Below are positions 1 through 8,061 of a stretch of 64,000 nucleotides of DNA, piece by piece; within the stretch, counting starts at the first letter, position 1, and every line of letters starts with the position of its first letter. The notes below the pieces were generated by a model that searched no databases, was not told where the DNA came from, and saw only the letters and a program-made list of their open reading frames with translations. Position numbers and translations under genes: made by a program. The DNA is from Roseimarinus sediminis (GTDB lineage: Bacteria > Bacteroidota > Bacteroidia > Bacteroidales > Prolixibacteraceae), in the NCBI RefSeq assembly GCF_050433125.1, contig NZ_JBNPXV010000006.1, positions 62,001-126,000 of the forward strand, read 5' to 3'.

Positions 1-1
1 A

Positions 2-2866
2 GTCGACAGCCGGTGGGCTGATTCGTTGATTGCCGGAATGACCCTGGAGGAAAAAATAGGACAGCTTATCATGGTAACAAGCGAGCGGGTCGAAGGGAAT
101 GAAGAACGCATACTTGACTGGATTCGGAATGAGAAAGTAGGAGGGGTCTTGTTTTTGAAATCCTCACCTTACGAACTGGCCTCACTGGCTAATCGTTTTC
201 AGGCAGCAAGTCGGGTGCCGCTTTACATCGCGCTCGATGCAGAAAACGGATTATCATTCAGGCTCGATTCGGTGGTTCGCTATCCTTATGCCATGTCGTT
301 GGGAGCACTGGCAGCCGATACGCTAATTTATCAGATGGGCCGGGAGGTAGGGCAGCAATGCAGGGCGCTGGGTGTCAACCTGAATTTTGCTCCTGTTGCC
401 GATGTGAACGTCAATCCATACAATCCGGTCATTAATTATCGCTCGTTTGGTGAAAATCCCCACAAGGTGGCTGCTAAAAGCTGGGAGCTTGCCCGTGGCT
501 TGCAGGATGAGCAAATTCTTGTAAGTGCCAAGCATTTTCCCGGTCATGGTGATACCGCTTACGATTCACATGTTACCCTACCAATCATTAAACGCAATAA
601 AACAGCGCTCGACAGTATCGATCTTCTGCCATTTAAGCATTTGATTGGTGAGGGAATTAATGGCATCATGAGTGCGCATATTGCACTGCCCGAAGTCGAT
701 GCGTCGCTAAGGCCGGCTACGCTTTCGTCTGAAATTATGACGAAAATACTGCGTGATGAAATGGGCTTTAAAGGCCTTGTATTCTCCGATGGCATGAACA
801 TGAAGGGAATTACCAGCCATTTCGGCGAAGGTGAAGCAGCAGTTGAGGCCTTAAAGGCCGGTGTCGATGTGGTTGAATTTGTACTGCAGCCCGATGTTGT
901 AATTTCGGCAGTAAAGGAGGCCTGCAGAAATGGTGACTTGTCAGAAGAATTGATTCATGAAAAGTGTCATAAGGTGTTAATGAGTAAGAAGTGGCTCGGG
1001 CTCGATCACTATAAACCGACTACACTTGACGGTTTGTCGGCAAAGATCAACAGTTCACAATATTCCTTAACTGCGAGGTATCTGTATGAACACGCTGTGA
1101 CGGTTTTGAAAAATGATAATGAATTGTTGCCTTTGCAACGACTTGATACGCTCAATGTAGCCACGGTGGCCATTGGAAGTGGAGTGGAAACGACCTTCCA
1201 GCGCTACCTTGAAAATTACCTTGAACTGGATCATTTTACACTCGGAACTGATGCATCAGACGATGAAATGAATGCTTTGTTGAAGCAACTTAACAATTAT
1301 GATTTGCTGATTGCCGGAGTTCATGGTACCCGCTTGTCGGCAGCAAACAGTTACGGGGTGCTTCCCCTTCACCGCAAAATGGTTCAGGAATTGTCGAAAC
1401 GCAAAACGGTTTTTTCCTTTTTTGCAAATCCCTATGCGTTGAAGTATTTCGATGGCATAGAGGATGCTGCGGCACTGATTGTGACCTATGGATCGGCTTA
1501 CGCGTCGCAGACCTATGCCGCACAATTAATTTTTGGAGCCATTGGAAGTGATGCTTCCCTGCCGGTTTCTATTAATGCAGAATATCGTGAAGGAGATGGA
1601 GTTGAAGTAAAAAAAAACGGGCGCTTAAAGTATACCATTCCCGCTGAAGTTGGTTATGATGAGGAGCGTTTGCAAGCACTTGTCGATTCGTTTGCTGCTT
1701 ATGGCATCAGAGAGAAGATTTTTCCTGGATGTCAGGTTTTGCTTGCTAAAGAAGGAAAGGTGTTTTTTCATCATAGCTACGGATATCATACTTACGACAG
1801 TGTACGGGTATTGAAAACAGATGATATTTACGATTGGGCCTCGCTTACAAAAATCACAGGCCCGCTGCCGCTGATTATGAAGCTCACCGAAGAACAACGG
1901 ATTGATCTGGATGCCCCGTACAGCCGCTACTGGCCCGATTTCTTAAATAGCAACAAGGAAAAAATCACTTTTAGAGAAATACTGGCACATCAAGCCGGCC
2001 TTCGCCCCTGGATCCCTTTTTATCTCGAAGTTTATAAGGCAAACAACAAAGTGCGAAGGAGCATTGTGCGTGACAAACCATCGGCCTCTTTTCCATTAAG
2101 GATCTCCATGAATTATTACATTCATCAAAACTATAAGCGTAAGATATATAGTGAAATACGTGAAAGTGAATTGTTGAACAAGAAGGAGTATGTGTATTCA
2201 GGACTTGCATTCTATAGTATGCCTGATTTAATTGGTCGCCTGGTTGAAGGTGATTATGAACAGTATCTGCAACAACGTTTTTTGCGCCCTTTGGGAGCAG
2301 GAACTGTGTGTTATAATCCTTATCGGTATTTTTCGCAGAGCCGTTTTGTACCAACCGAAGATGATGTATATTTCAGAAAAGACGTTTTGCGTGGCTTTGT
2401 ACACGATGAAGGAGCTGCCATGATGGGCGGTGTTTCAGGTAATGCAGGTTTATTTGGTTCGACCAACGACTTGGCTAAGATTATGCAGTTTTATTTGCAA
2501 AAAGGTGTTTATGGTGATCTTAGGTACCTTTCGCCCGAAACCATTGAGCTGTTTACCGGCATTCAATATCCTGATAACGACAATCGGAGGGGGCTGGGCT
2601 TCGATAAGCCATATATCGATAATGCAGAAAACGAGTTAAAGGATGCCTATCCTGCACCGGAAACCAGTGCGGCAAGTTTTGGTCATAGCGGTTATACCGG
2701 CACCTTTGCCTGGGCAGATCCTGAAAATCAGCTATTGTTTATCTTTATGTCGAACAGGGTTTACCCAACGCGAAACAACAGCAAATTATTCGATCTGAAT
2801 TTTCGACCTGAACTTCAGCAGGCCATTTATCAATTGGAAGGCAGTTTCTCGTACAGCGATTATTAA
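2..2866 (+). CDS. GH3 beta-N-acetylglucosaminidase / beta-lactamase-fold fusion, 5' end outside window
   Basis: The open frame runs in from the window edge (residues VDSRWADSLIAGMTLEEK), so the true start lies upstream; the TTG at 26 is only the first in-window start. The N-terminal ~540 residues are a glycoside hydrolase family 3 domain of NagZ type: KHFPGHGDT near residue 169 (catalytic His region) and FSDGMNM near 254 (nucleophile Asp). The C-terminal ~390 residues are a serine beta-lactamase/esterase fold, with SLTK near 606 as the Ser-x-x-Lys dyad, YSG in place of Tyr-x-Asn, and HSGYTG near the C-terminus. This two-domain architecture is common in Bacteroidota and is thought to act on peptidoglycan-derived muropeptides in the periplasm; substrate is inferred, not seen. 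A signal peptide would lie before the window. Confidence 0.9.
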   Translation, partial: VDSRWADSLIAGMTLEEKIGQLIMVTSERVEGNEERILDWIRNEKVGGVLFLKSSPYELASLANRFQAASRVPLYIALDAENGLSFRLDSVVRYPYAMSLGALAADTLIYQMGREVGQQCRALGVNLNFAPVADVNVNPYNPVINYRSFGENPHKVAAKSWELARGLQDEQILVSAKHFPGHGDTAYDSHVTLPIIKRNKTALDSIDLLPFKHLIGEGINGIMSAHIALPEVDASLRPATLSSEIMTKILRDEMGFKGLVFSDGMNMKGITSHFGEGEAAVEALKAGVDVVEFVLQPDVVISAVKEACRNGDLSEELIHEKCHKVLMSKKWLGLDHYKPTTLDGLSAKINSSQYSLTARYLYEHAVTVLKNDNELLPLQRLDTLNVATVAIGSGVETTFQRYLENYLELDHFTLGTDASDDEMNALLKQLNNYDLLIAGVHGTRLSAANSYGVLPLHRKMVQELSKRKTVFSFFANPYALKYFDGIEDAAALIVTYGSAYASQTYAAQLIFGAIGSDASLPVSINAEYREGDGVEVKKNGRLKYTIPAEVGYDEERLQALVDSFAAYGIREKIFPGCQVLLAKEGKVFFHHSYGYHTYDSVRVLKTDDIYDWASLTKITGPLPLIMKLTEEQRIDLDAPYSRYWPDFLNSNKEKITFREILAHQAGLRPWIPFYLEVYKANNKVRRSIVRDKPSASFPLRISMNYYIHQNYKRKIYSEIRESELLNKKEYVYSGLAFYSMPDLIGRLVEGDYEQYLQQRFLRPLGAGTVCYNPYRYFSQSRFVPTEDDVYFRKDVLRGFVHDEGAAMMGGVSGNAGLFGSTNDLAKIMQFYLQKGVYGDLRYLSPETIELFTGIQYPDNDNRRGLGFDKPYIDNAENELKDAYPAPETSAASFGHSGYTGTFAWADPENQLLFIFMSNRVYPTRNNSKLFDLNFRPELQQAIYQLEGSFSYSDY

Positions 2867-3096
2867 AAAATGTTAAAGTATATGTTGCCTGTTTTTCTTC
2901 AATTAAAGAAAAATAGCAGCGTAACCATTACAAATAAAGCAAACAAGATCGGGTATATGAAAGCTGCTTTTGTTAGTGGCTGAAAAAAAATAGCATGAAC
3001 CTATTGTAAAGCACTTTTCTTTTAGAAATAATCTTTTAAATTTATGGGACATTAATGTAAAGTAAACGTTATTTCTAACTAATAAAATTTTATGCC
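2867..3096. other. Intergenic region with a possible minus-strand membrane micro-ORF
   Basis: No annotated-size gene. On the minus strand an open frame ending at 2899 encodes a hydrophobic stretch (KAAFIYPILFALFVMVTLLF), but I find no ATG, GTG or TTG at its 5' end, so I do not call it a gene. The right half presumably carries the promoter of the gene at 3097. Confidence 0.3.
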
Positions 3097-3342
3097 ATGA
3101 CGAAGAAAATAACTTTCAATGAACTCCGCAAAATCAAAGACAGTTTACCTGACGGTACCATGCAACAATTAGCAAGCGAATTCAATGTTGAAGTAGAGAC
3201 CGTCAGGAATTATTTTGGAGGTGCAAATTATATCAATGGCAAATCAGTAGGTATTCATATGGAACCAGGACCTGATGGAGGAATTGTTCTTTTAGACGAT
3301 AGTGCAATTTTAGAACGGGCTAAAGAATTAATTCATGAATAG
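3097..3342 (+). CDS. Small conserved HTH-like protein (81 aa)
   Basis: An 81-residue protein beginning MTKKITFNELRKIKDSLPDG. Residues 20-40 (MQQLASEFNVEVETVRNYFGG) read like a helix-turn-helix, and the tail is acidic with a conserved-looking GPDGGIVLLDD segment. I believe it belongs to a family of short Bacteroidota DNA-binding-like proteins, but cannot name a target. It is a monocistronic unit: a strong intrinsic terminator follows 27 bp after the stop. Confidence 0.75.
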   Translation: MTKKITFNELRKIKDSLPDGTMQQLASEFNVEVETVRNYFGGANYINGKSVGIHMEPGPDGGIVLLDDSAILERAKELIHE

Positions 3343-3368
3343 TTAAAGCATTATTATTGTTTGTGTTA

Positions 3369-3399
3369 ATTGAGCCGATATTTTCGGCTCAATTTTTTT
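3369..3399 (+). terminator. Rho-independent terminator after the 81-aa gene
   Basis: Ten-base-pair stem ATTGAGCCGA / TCGGCTCAAT with a 5-nt loop, followed by a run of seven T. It isolates the 81-aa gene from the tRNA locus downstream. Confidence 0.85.
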
Positions 3400-3431
3400 C
3401 TGTATTTTTTTCAGAAAAAACAGCGTTTTTA

Positions 3432-3462
3432 TTTGCCAGAAAAAAACATTGATATATATTTG
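3432..3462 (+). promoter_or_regulatory. Bacteroidota-type promoter of the tRNA-Val locus
   Basis: TTTG at 3432-3435, then 19 nt, then TATATTTG at 3455-3462. This matches the Bacteroidota sigma-A consensus (TTTG, N19-20, TAnnTTTG). The first tRNA-like unit starts 26 bp further on. Confidence 0.7.
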
Positions 3463-3487
3463 CAACGCTTTTAAGGGAAAGCAACAC

Positions 3488-3597
3488 GGGCGATTAGCTC
3501 AGCTGGTTCAGAGCATCCCGGTACAACCGGGAGGGTCGGATTAGCTCAGAAGAAAGTCCAAAGACGTTCATTAAGAAATAAAGTATAAATATTATAC
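3488..3597 (+). pseudogene. tRNA-Val-like pseudo-tRNA repeat unit 1
   Basis: A 110-bp unit starting with the same 28 nt as the intact tRNA-Val (acceptor 5' strand GGGCGAT plus D-arm). The 17-nt anticodon arm is replaced by a TCCCG/CGGGA stem with loop GTACAAC. After GGGTCGGA the T-arm and 3' acceptor strand are missing; instead there is a second copy of the D-arm motif GATTAGCTCAG and a ~45-bp AT-rich spacer. The loop would put ACA, not TAC, at the anticodon, so it cannot work as tRNA-Val. It may be genuine or an assembly product; see findings. Confidence 0.7.
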
Positions 3598-3627
3598 GGG
3601 CGATTAGCTCAGCTGGTTCAGAGCAAA
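3598..3627 (+). pseudogene. tRNA-Val-like repeat unit 2, cut off by assembly gap
   Basis: The first 28 nt match the other units (acceptor and D-arm), then the sequence runs into N. What followed cannot be known from this assembly. Confidence 0.6.
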
Positions 3628-3720
3628 NNNNNNNNNNNNNNNNNNNNNNNNNNNNNNNNNNNNNNNNNNNNNNNNNNNNNNNNNNNNNNNNNNNNNNNNN
3701 NNNNNNNNNNNNNNNNNNNN
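3628..3720. other. Assembly gap (93 N)
   Basis: Undetermined bases inside a tandem tRNA-like array. Units on both sides repeat at exactly 110 bp, but the two units bracketing the gap start 132 bp apart, so the gap length is probably nominal and the true number of units unknown. Confidence 0.98.
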
Positions 3721-3729
3721 ATATTATAC

Positions 3730-3839
3730 GGGCGATTAGCTCAGCTGGTTCAGAGTATCCCGGTACAACCGGGAGGGTCGGATTAGCTCAGAAGAAAGTC
3801 CAAAGACGTTCATTAGGAAATAAAGTATAAATATTATAC
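3730..3839 (+). pseudogene. tRNA-Val-like pseudo-tRNA repeat unit 3
   Basis: A 110-bp unit almost identical to unit 1 (differences include GAGTA for GAGCA and TTAGGAA for TTAAGAA in the spacer). It has the same substituted anticodon arm (palindrome at 3758-3774) and lacks the T-arm. It directly abuts the intact tRNA-Val. Confidence 0.7.
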
Positions 3840-3914
3840 GGGCGATTAGCTCAGCTGGTTCAGAGCACTTGGTTTACACCCAAGGGGTCGGGGGTTCGAA
3901 TCCCTCATCGCCCA
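3840..3914 (+). tRNA. tRNA-Val (anticodon TAC)
   Basis: A complete 75-nt cloverleaf. Acceptor GGGCGAT/ATCGCCC; D-arm GCTC/GAGC; anticodon stem CTTGG/CCAAG with loop TTTACAC giving anticodon TAC; T-stem GGGGG/..CCC around GTTCGAATC; discriminator A. CCA is not encoded. A hairpin terminator follows 11 nt later. Confidence 0.93.
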
Positions 3915-3924
3915 CCGCACACAG

Positions 3925-3956
3925 GGTCATTTGTTGAAAAACAGGTGACCTTTTTT
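3925..3956 (+). terminator. Terminator of tRNA-Val
   Basis: GGTCATTTGTT / AACAGGTGACC stem (two G-U wobbles) with a GAAA loop and six T. A second copy is at 4288-4319. The GIY-YIG start codon lies only 11 bp downstream, so that gene is shielded from tRNA transcription unless there is read-through. Confidence 0.8.
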
Positions 3957-3966
3957 GTTTTGTTCG

Positions 3967-4227
3967 ATGTACTACTGCTACATTCTATATTCGTTGAAGC
4001 TTGACAAATACTATATTGGTTCAAGTTCAGATTTGGAAGATCGTTTGTATCGTCACAATCATTCGAGGAAAGGTTTTACTGCTACCGGTCAGCCATGGGA
4101 GCTGAAGTATTATGAATGCTTTAAGAGCAGAAAGGAAGCATTCAACCGAGAATTGAATTTAAAGAAAATGAAAGATCGACGATATCTTGAAGCATTGATC
4201 TCGCAAGGAAGCAGTGCATCCCGGTAA
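3967..4227 (+). CDS. GIY-YIG nuclease domain protein (86 aa) ending inside a tRNA fragment
   Basis: Start chosen at ATG 3967 (MYYCYILYSLKLDKYYIGSS); the upstream in-frame TTG at 3955 lies in the tRNA terminator. The GIY-YIG signature appears as YILYS..KYYIG, followed by the Arg helix (DRLYRHN) and the Glu-containing EAFNRELNLKKMK segment, as in the single-domain UPF0213/UvrC-like family. The final residues (SSASR) and the TAA stop come from a displaced tRNA-Val 3' fragment: the stop lies inside the palindrome at 4219-4235. From memory, short GIY-YIG ORFs near tRNA genes are frequent in Bacteroidota. Role unknown; DNA nicking is inferred from the fold. Confidence 0.85.
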   Translation: MYYCYILYSLKLDKYYIGSSSDLEDRLYRHNHSRKGFTATGQPWELKYYECFKSRKEAFNRELNLKKMKDRRYLEALISQGSSASR

Positions 4228-4287
4228 CACCGGGAGGGTCGGGGGTTCTCCCGGTAATCACCGGGACTCATCGCCCACCGCACACAG
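4213..4287 (+). pseudogene. Displaced tRNA-Val 3' fragment with palindromic insertions
   Basis: It reads CAGTGCA, then a 17-nt palindrome (4219-4235) exactly where the anticodon arm should be, then GGGTCGGGGGTTC of the T-arm, then an 18-nt palindrome (4249-4266) in the T-loop, then CTCATCGCCCA, the tRNA 3' end. The flanking DNA downstream also duplicates that of the intact tRNA. It lacks the 5' acceptor strand and cannot form a tRNA. Confidence 0.75.
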
Positions 4288-4384
4288 GGTCATTTGTTGA
4301 AAAACAGGTGACCTTTTTTGTTTTGTTCGATGTACTACTACTACATTCTATATTCATTGAAGCTTGACAAATACTATATTGGTG
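4270..4384 (+). repeat. 115-bp duplication of tRNA 3' end, terminator and GIY-YIG start
   Basis: Near-identical to 3907-4021: ATCGCCCACCGCACACAGGG, the terminator hairpin, then the first 18 codons of a GIY-YIG gene (MYYYYILYSLKLDKYYIG). Similarity ends abruptly after the second half of the YIG motif. Confidence 0.85.
4288..4319 (+). terminator. Second copy of the tRNA-Val terminator
   Basis: Same hairpin and T-tract as 3925-3956, carried by the duplication. It may terminate GIY-YIG transcription. Confidence 0.65.
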
Positions 4385-4407
4385 CAAATTTTCTTATCAG
4401 CAATTAA
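4330..4407 (+). pseudogene. Truncated second GIY-YIG gene (25 codons)
   Basis: ATG 4330 to TAA 4405. The first 18 residues match the intact GIY-YIG protein (one substitution), then unrelated residues follow and a stop. It lacks the catalytic Arg and Glu and is a 5' remnant. Confidence 0.75.
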
Positions 4408-4586
4408 CTTCGGGCATCATCGTCCATTGTACTGAGATAAGTCAAAACAGAGAAAATTAGATATGTTAAAAAATGTTAATCGTTTGATTGTAAATCTTTT
4501 GTTTTGTCAGACTTGTACCCTTCATTCAACTTCTGCCTTTGTTTTTCTCTTAACTTTGATTTTATTAATTACTAAATCTAACTAAC

Positions 4587-5918
4587 ATGGCTGATATTAA
4601 TGAGTTTATGAATCTTTTAATCTCACGTAATCCGGGAGAAAAGGAGTTTCATCAGGCTGTTTGGGAAGTTGTTGAGTCGGTTTGGAGTGTTTATGAAAGT
4701 AATCCAAGGTACCGGGAGGCTAAAATTCTTGAACGAATTACTGAACCCGAAAGAGTAATTATGTTTCGGGTTCCATGGATTGATGATCGGGGAGAGGTTC
4801 ATGTAAACCGTGGCTATCGTGTAGAATTCAATAGTGCAATCGGACCCTATAAAGGAGGTTTAAGATTCCACCCCAGTGTTACCCTGAGCATTTTAAAATT
4901 CCTGGGTTTTGAACAAACATTCAAAAACAGTCTTACAACACTCCCCATGGGAGGAGGCAAAGGCGGATCGGATTTTAGTCCCAAGGGCAAGTCAGATAAC
5001 GAAATTATGCGTTTCTGTCAGAGCTTTATGACCGAGCTGGCAAGACATATTGGACCGAATACCGATGTTCCTGCAGGTGACATTGGGGTAGGAGGGCGCG
5101 AAATTGGTTATTTGTTTGGCCAATACAAGCGAATGAAGAATGAATTTACCGGTGTTCTTACCGGAAAGGGAATATTGTGGGGTGGTAGTTTAATAAGACC
5201 AGAGGCTACAGGATACGGAGCCGTTTATTTTACCCAGCAAATGTTGCAGGAACTTGGTAAAACGATAGAAGGTCACACCTTTGCAATTTCCGGATTTGGA
5301 AACGTAGCATGGGGAGCGATTTCCAAAATTAATGAACTGGGGGGTAAGGTGGTAACCATTTCAGGGCCCGACGGATATATCTATGATAAGGATGGAATTA
5401 AAGGAGAAAAGGTCAATTATTTGCTTGAGCTCAGAGCGACCAACAACGACATTGTTGAACCTTATGCCCGTGAGTTTGGCGCAGACTTCCATCCCGGCAA
5501 ACGTCCATGGGAACAGGCAGTGGATATTGCAATTCCCTGTGCCTGTGAAAATGAACTGGATGAAAATGATGCAGCCCTCCTGATTAAAAACGGATGTACA
5601 CTTGTAGCCGAGGCTTCCAATATGGGCTGTACTTCGGAGGCAGTTGAGTTGTTGAATGAGAAAATTATTTATGCTCCCGGAAAAGCCGTTAATGCAGGCG
5701 GTGTTGCTGTTTCGGGTCTCGAAATGACTCAAAACTCCATGCGCTACAACTGGACAGAAGAAGAAGTGGATGGGCGCTTGCATATCATTATGAAACAAAT
5801 CCATGAAACCTGCAAGGTACATGGACTTCGAAATGGTAAAATTGATTATCTCCGTGGAGCCAATGTTGGTGGCTTTGTTAAGGTAGCCGATGCCATGCTG
5901 GCACAAGGAGTGGTCTGA
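4587..5918 (+). CDS. gdhA: Glutamate dehydrogenase, NADP-type hexameric (443 aa)
   Basis: Catalyses reversible oxidative deamination of glutamate to 2-oxoglutarate and ammonium in the cytosol. The length is typical of the ~440-450 aa hexameric class. Family motifs present: GPYKGGLRFHPSV, the glycine-rich LPMGGGKGGSDF with the catalytic Lys near residue 125, PAGDIGVG with the conserved Asp, and the Rossmann segment ISGFGNVAWGA. It stands alone with its own terminator. With the two POT importers and PepD in this window it fits growth on peptides. Cofactor preference is assigned by similarity only. Confidence 0.96.
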   Translation: MADINEFMNLLISRNPGEKEFHQAVWEVVESVWSVYESNPRYREAKILERITEPERVIMFRVPWIDDRGEVHVNRGYRVEFNSAIGPYKGGLRFHPSVTLSILKFLGFEQTFKNSLTTLPMGGGKGGSDFSPKGKSDNEIMRFCQSFMTELARHIGPNTDVPAGDIGVGGREIGYLFGQYKRMKNEFTGVLTGKGILWGGSLIRPEATGYGAVYFTQQMLQELGKTIEGHTFAISGFGNVAWGAISKINELGGKVVTISGPDGYIYDKDGIKGEKVNYLLELRATNNDIVEPYAREFGADFHPGKRPWEQAVDIAIPCACENELDENDAALLIKNGCTLVAEASNMGCTSEAVELLNEKIIYAPGKAVNAGGVAVSGLEMTQNSMRYNWTEEEVDGRLHIIMKQIHETCKVHGLRNGKIDYLRGANVGGFVKVADAMLAQGVV

Positions 5919-5947
5919 TTGTAAAAATAAATGATTTTTTAGTTTCT

Positions 5948-5984
5948 AACCGGCCGGGATCGATCAATCCTGAGCCGGTTTTTT
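5948..5984 (+). terminator. Terminator of gdhA
   Basis: AACCGGC / GCCGGTT stem followed by TTTT, 29 bp after the gdhA stop. The rest of the intergenic DNA to 6352 is AT-rich with no other gene that I can see; a CCATTCACATG / CATTCACACAT near-direct repeat lies at about 6095-6130. Confidence 0.75.
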
Positions 5985-6352
5985 AGTCCTGTTTTTGACT
6001 TCTTTTAAAGTTTTTCCCAATGTATCTGTTGAACTTGCAAGGTATTTTCGATGAGAATTCAGCTGCATTGAATCCATTCACTCAATAAAATGAACCATTC
6101 ACATGTGAAAATTGAACATTCACACATCGAAATCGCATAAAAAACTAATAGTCAATAAGAAAGAATTCGAATATTTTGGATTGTTCATTTTCGTCTAAGC
6201 TAAATCGGCTTTTATCACCATAAGGGCACCTTTCATAAAAAATACTAAAAAGTCTTTATTAAATAAGTGCATTTCCATTGAGAAACAGGTATTTTTGTAA
6301 TAGTAATTAACTCATAGCTCGGGTTCATTAAATATTTTAAAAACAAACGACC

Positions 6353-7249
6353 ATGATTTTTTTAAAAACCATATTGCTAACATTATTCTTTGGATTATCA
6401 ACCATCTTCGTGAATGGGCAGAATAATCAAACAGTAAAATCAGCAAGAGTCACCTATTTGGCAAACAGTGGTTTTATTGTTCAGGTTGGCTACGAGAAGG
6501 TATTATTCGACGGGATCTTTCAAAATGGAATGAATCGTTACATTGAGCCCGACGAAAACACTGTTGAGTTGATGAAAAATGGGCTTCATCCTTTTGATGA
6601 CATCGATGTATTTTTCGTATCTAATTTTCATGCCGACCATTTTGACCCTTATGTAGCCACTCGTTTCATGCTTAATAATGAAGAAGTAAAAATGGTATGC
6701 CCTCAACAGGTTATCAATAAGATGAAAATCTTTACAAGCGATTTTCCAAAAATTGCTGACCGGATTATCGAAGCAACACCAATGGCCAATCAATATGATC
6801 GCGTTTTGATTGAAGGTTTTGAAATACTGGCAATGCATGTTAAACATGAAAAAATAGAAAACGATCATGTTGAAAATATGAGTTATCTCGTCAGTATTAA
6901 CGGCGTTAAATTATTTCATTCAGGAGATACCGACCCTGAGACACTCGATGACTTGAAAGGAATCAATATCTCAGATCTTGGTGTGGATATTGCGTTTCTG
7001 AATGACAAATACGGAGTAGGACGTGCAGCTAAAAAAACGAATAAGCTGGTGGATGCCAGGTACAACGTTTTAATGCACTTTGAGAAATACATTGCACCGA
7101 AAACGCTCGAGAACTTTGTTGAAAGATCGAAGTTAAAGCCACGGCCGCATGTATTTCAAATTCGCAATGCCTATCAGGATTTTTATATCAATGATTTTTA
7201 TCCTGAAAAAAACGACGAACATTTAAGCCTGACCCTGATCGGCAACTGA
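6353..7249 (+). CDS. Exported metallo-beta-lactamase-fold hydrolase (298 aa)
   Basis: The N-terminus (MIFLKTILLTLFFGLSTIFV) is a signal peptide, so the protein is likely periplasmic. The fold is indicated by the metal-site segment SNFHADHFDP near residues 87-96, a later His (MHVKHE), and HSGDTDP near 190, the usual D-containing metal ligand of the family. The first His of the canonical HxHxDH is Asn here (N-x-H-x-D-H). The protein resembles UlaG/YycJ-like MBL-fold proteins of unknown substrate. Single-gene unit with its own terminator. Confidence 0.85.
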   Translation: MIFLKTILLTLFFGLSTIFVNGQNNQTVKSARVTYLANSGFIVQVGYEKVLFDGIFQNGMNRYIEPDENTVELMKNGLHPFDDIDVFFVSNFHADHFDPYVATRFMLNNEEVKMVCPQQVINKMKIFTSDFPKIADRIIEATPMANQYDRVLIEGFEILAMHVKHEKIENDHVENMSYLVSINGVKLFHSGDTDPETLDDLKGINISDLGVDIAFLNDKYGVGRAAKKTNKLVDARYNVLMHFEKYIAPKTLENFVERSKLKPRPHVFQIRNAYQDFYINDFYPEKNDEHLSLTLIGN

Positions 7250-7270
7250 TTTTAAATAGCTAACAGAAAG

Positions 7271-7301
7271 GCCCGTTATCTTCAAAGGTAACGGGCTTTT
7301 T
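7271..7301 (+). terminator. Terminator of the MBL-fold gene
   Basis: GCCCGTTA / TAACGGGC stem with a ~10-nt loop, then TTTTT. Confidence 0.85.
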
Positions 7302-7479
7302 AGTGTCCGGCTGAAAATGGAGCAATGAAATACTTGTTTCTAATTGGGCAGTTCCAAATCGTTGTCGCTTACGCCGACCAAAAACCTTTTGTGCCTGCTT
7401 GCAGTTTAATTTATATTAACACGAGTTTTCTAGCTTGAAAATTGTTGTTACTTTTAGAGGAATTAAAGAAATTTTAAAT

Positions 7480-8061
7480 ATGCCTTTAACATTAAAGCAG
7501 GAGCAGTTTGATAAGCAACTCGATTTAACGCAAATGCGCCAGTTTCGTAAAACGGGCGATATCGATTTGTTAAAGCAGTTGTATACCAAATATATTCCGT
7601 TGGTATATGGCATTGGGCTGAAATATCTGCACGATCGCCTGAAGTCAAAGGAACTGCTTCGTAAAGTGTTCGATCAGTTGTCGATTGAAGCCGCAAAGTA
7701 CGAAATCAGTCACTTGAAAAACTGGCTCTATATTACAGCGAAATCTGCTTGCAGCACTTTCAGTAATGAAACTGGCGAAAATGAGGAATTAAAAGAGGCC
7801 GTCACTCCTCTTGATTCAAAGATGATGCATGAATTGGAACTGCATCCGCTTGATAAGGTGGGAGCTTTAAGTGCTTCAGTAAAAAATTGTATACAACGAC
7901 TTGATGAGCTTCAACGTACGTGTATTGAGCAATTTTATTTTAAGCACCATACATATAGTGAGATAGCGGCTTCTTTGTCGTGTGACGAACAGGATGTAAA
8001 ATTGCACATAAAAAAAGGAAAGCAGCATATTACCAATTGTTTAAGAGCCGGCAATGAATGA
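7480..8061 (+). CDS. ECF-like sigma-70 family RNA polymerase sigma factor (193 aa)
   Basis: Start chosen at ATG 7480 (MPLTLKQEQFDKQ) rather than TTG 7435. Region 2-like helices lie at about 35-95 (ending LKNWLYITAKSACSTF) and a region 4-like HTH at 140-190 (LDELQRTCIEQFYFKHHTYSEIAASL). The region 2 DxxQ-type motif is eroded, so it is a divergent member. The stop overlaps the next ORF by 8 bp, a typical sigma/anti-sigma arrangement in Bacteroidota. Confidence 0.8.
   Translation: MPLTLKQEQFDKQLDLTQMRQFRKTGDIDLLKQLYTKYIPLVYGIGLKYLHDRLKSKELLRKVFDQLSIEAAKYEISHLKNWLYITAKSACSTFSNETGENEELKEAVTPLDSKMMHELELHPLDKVGALSASVKNCIQRLDELQRTCIEQFYFKHHTYSEIAASLSCDEQDVKLHIKKGKQHITNCLRAGNE

Noticed and set aside
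2870..2983. 37-codon plus-strand ORF and opposing membrane micro-ORF
   Set aside because: Plus frame has no features; the minus frame is hydrophobic but lacks any start codon after an in-frame stop.
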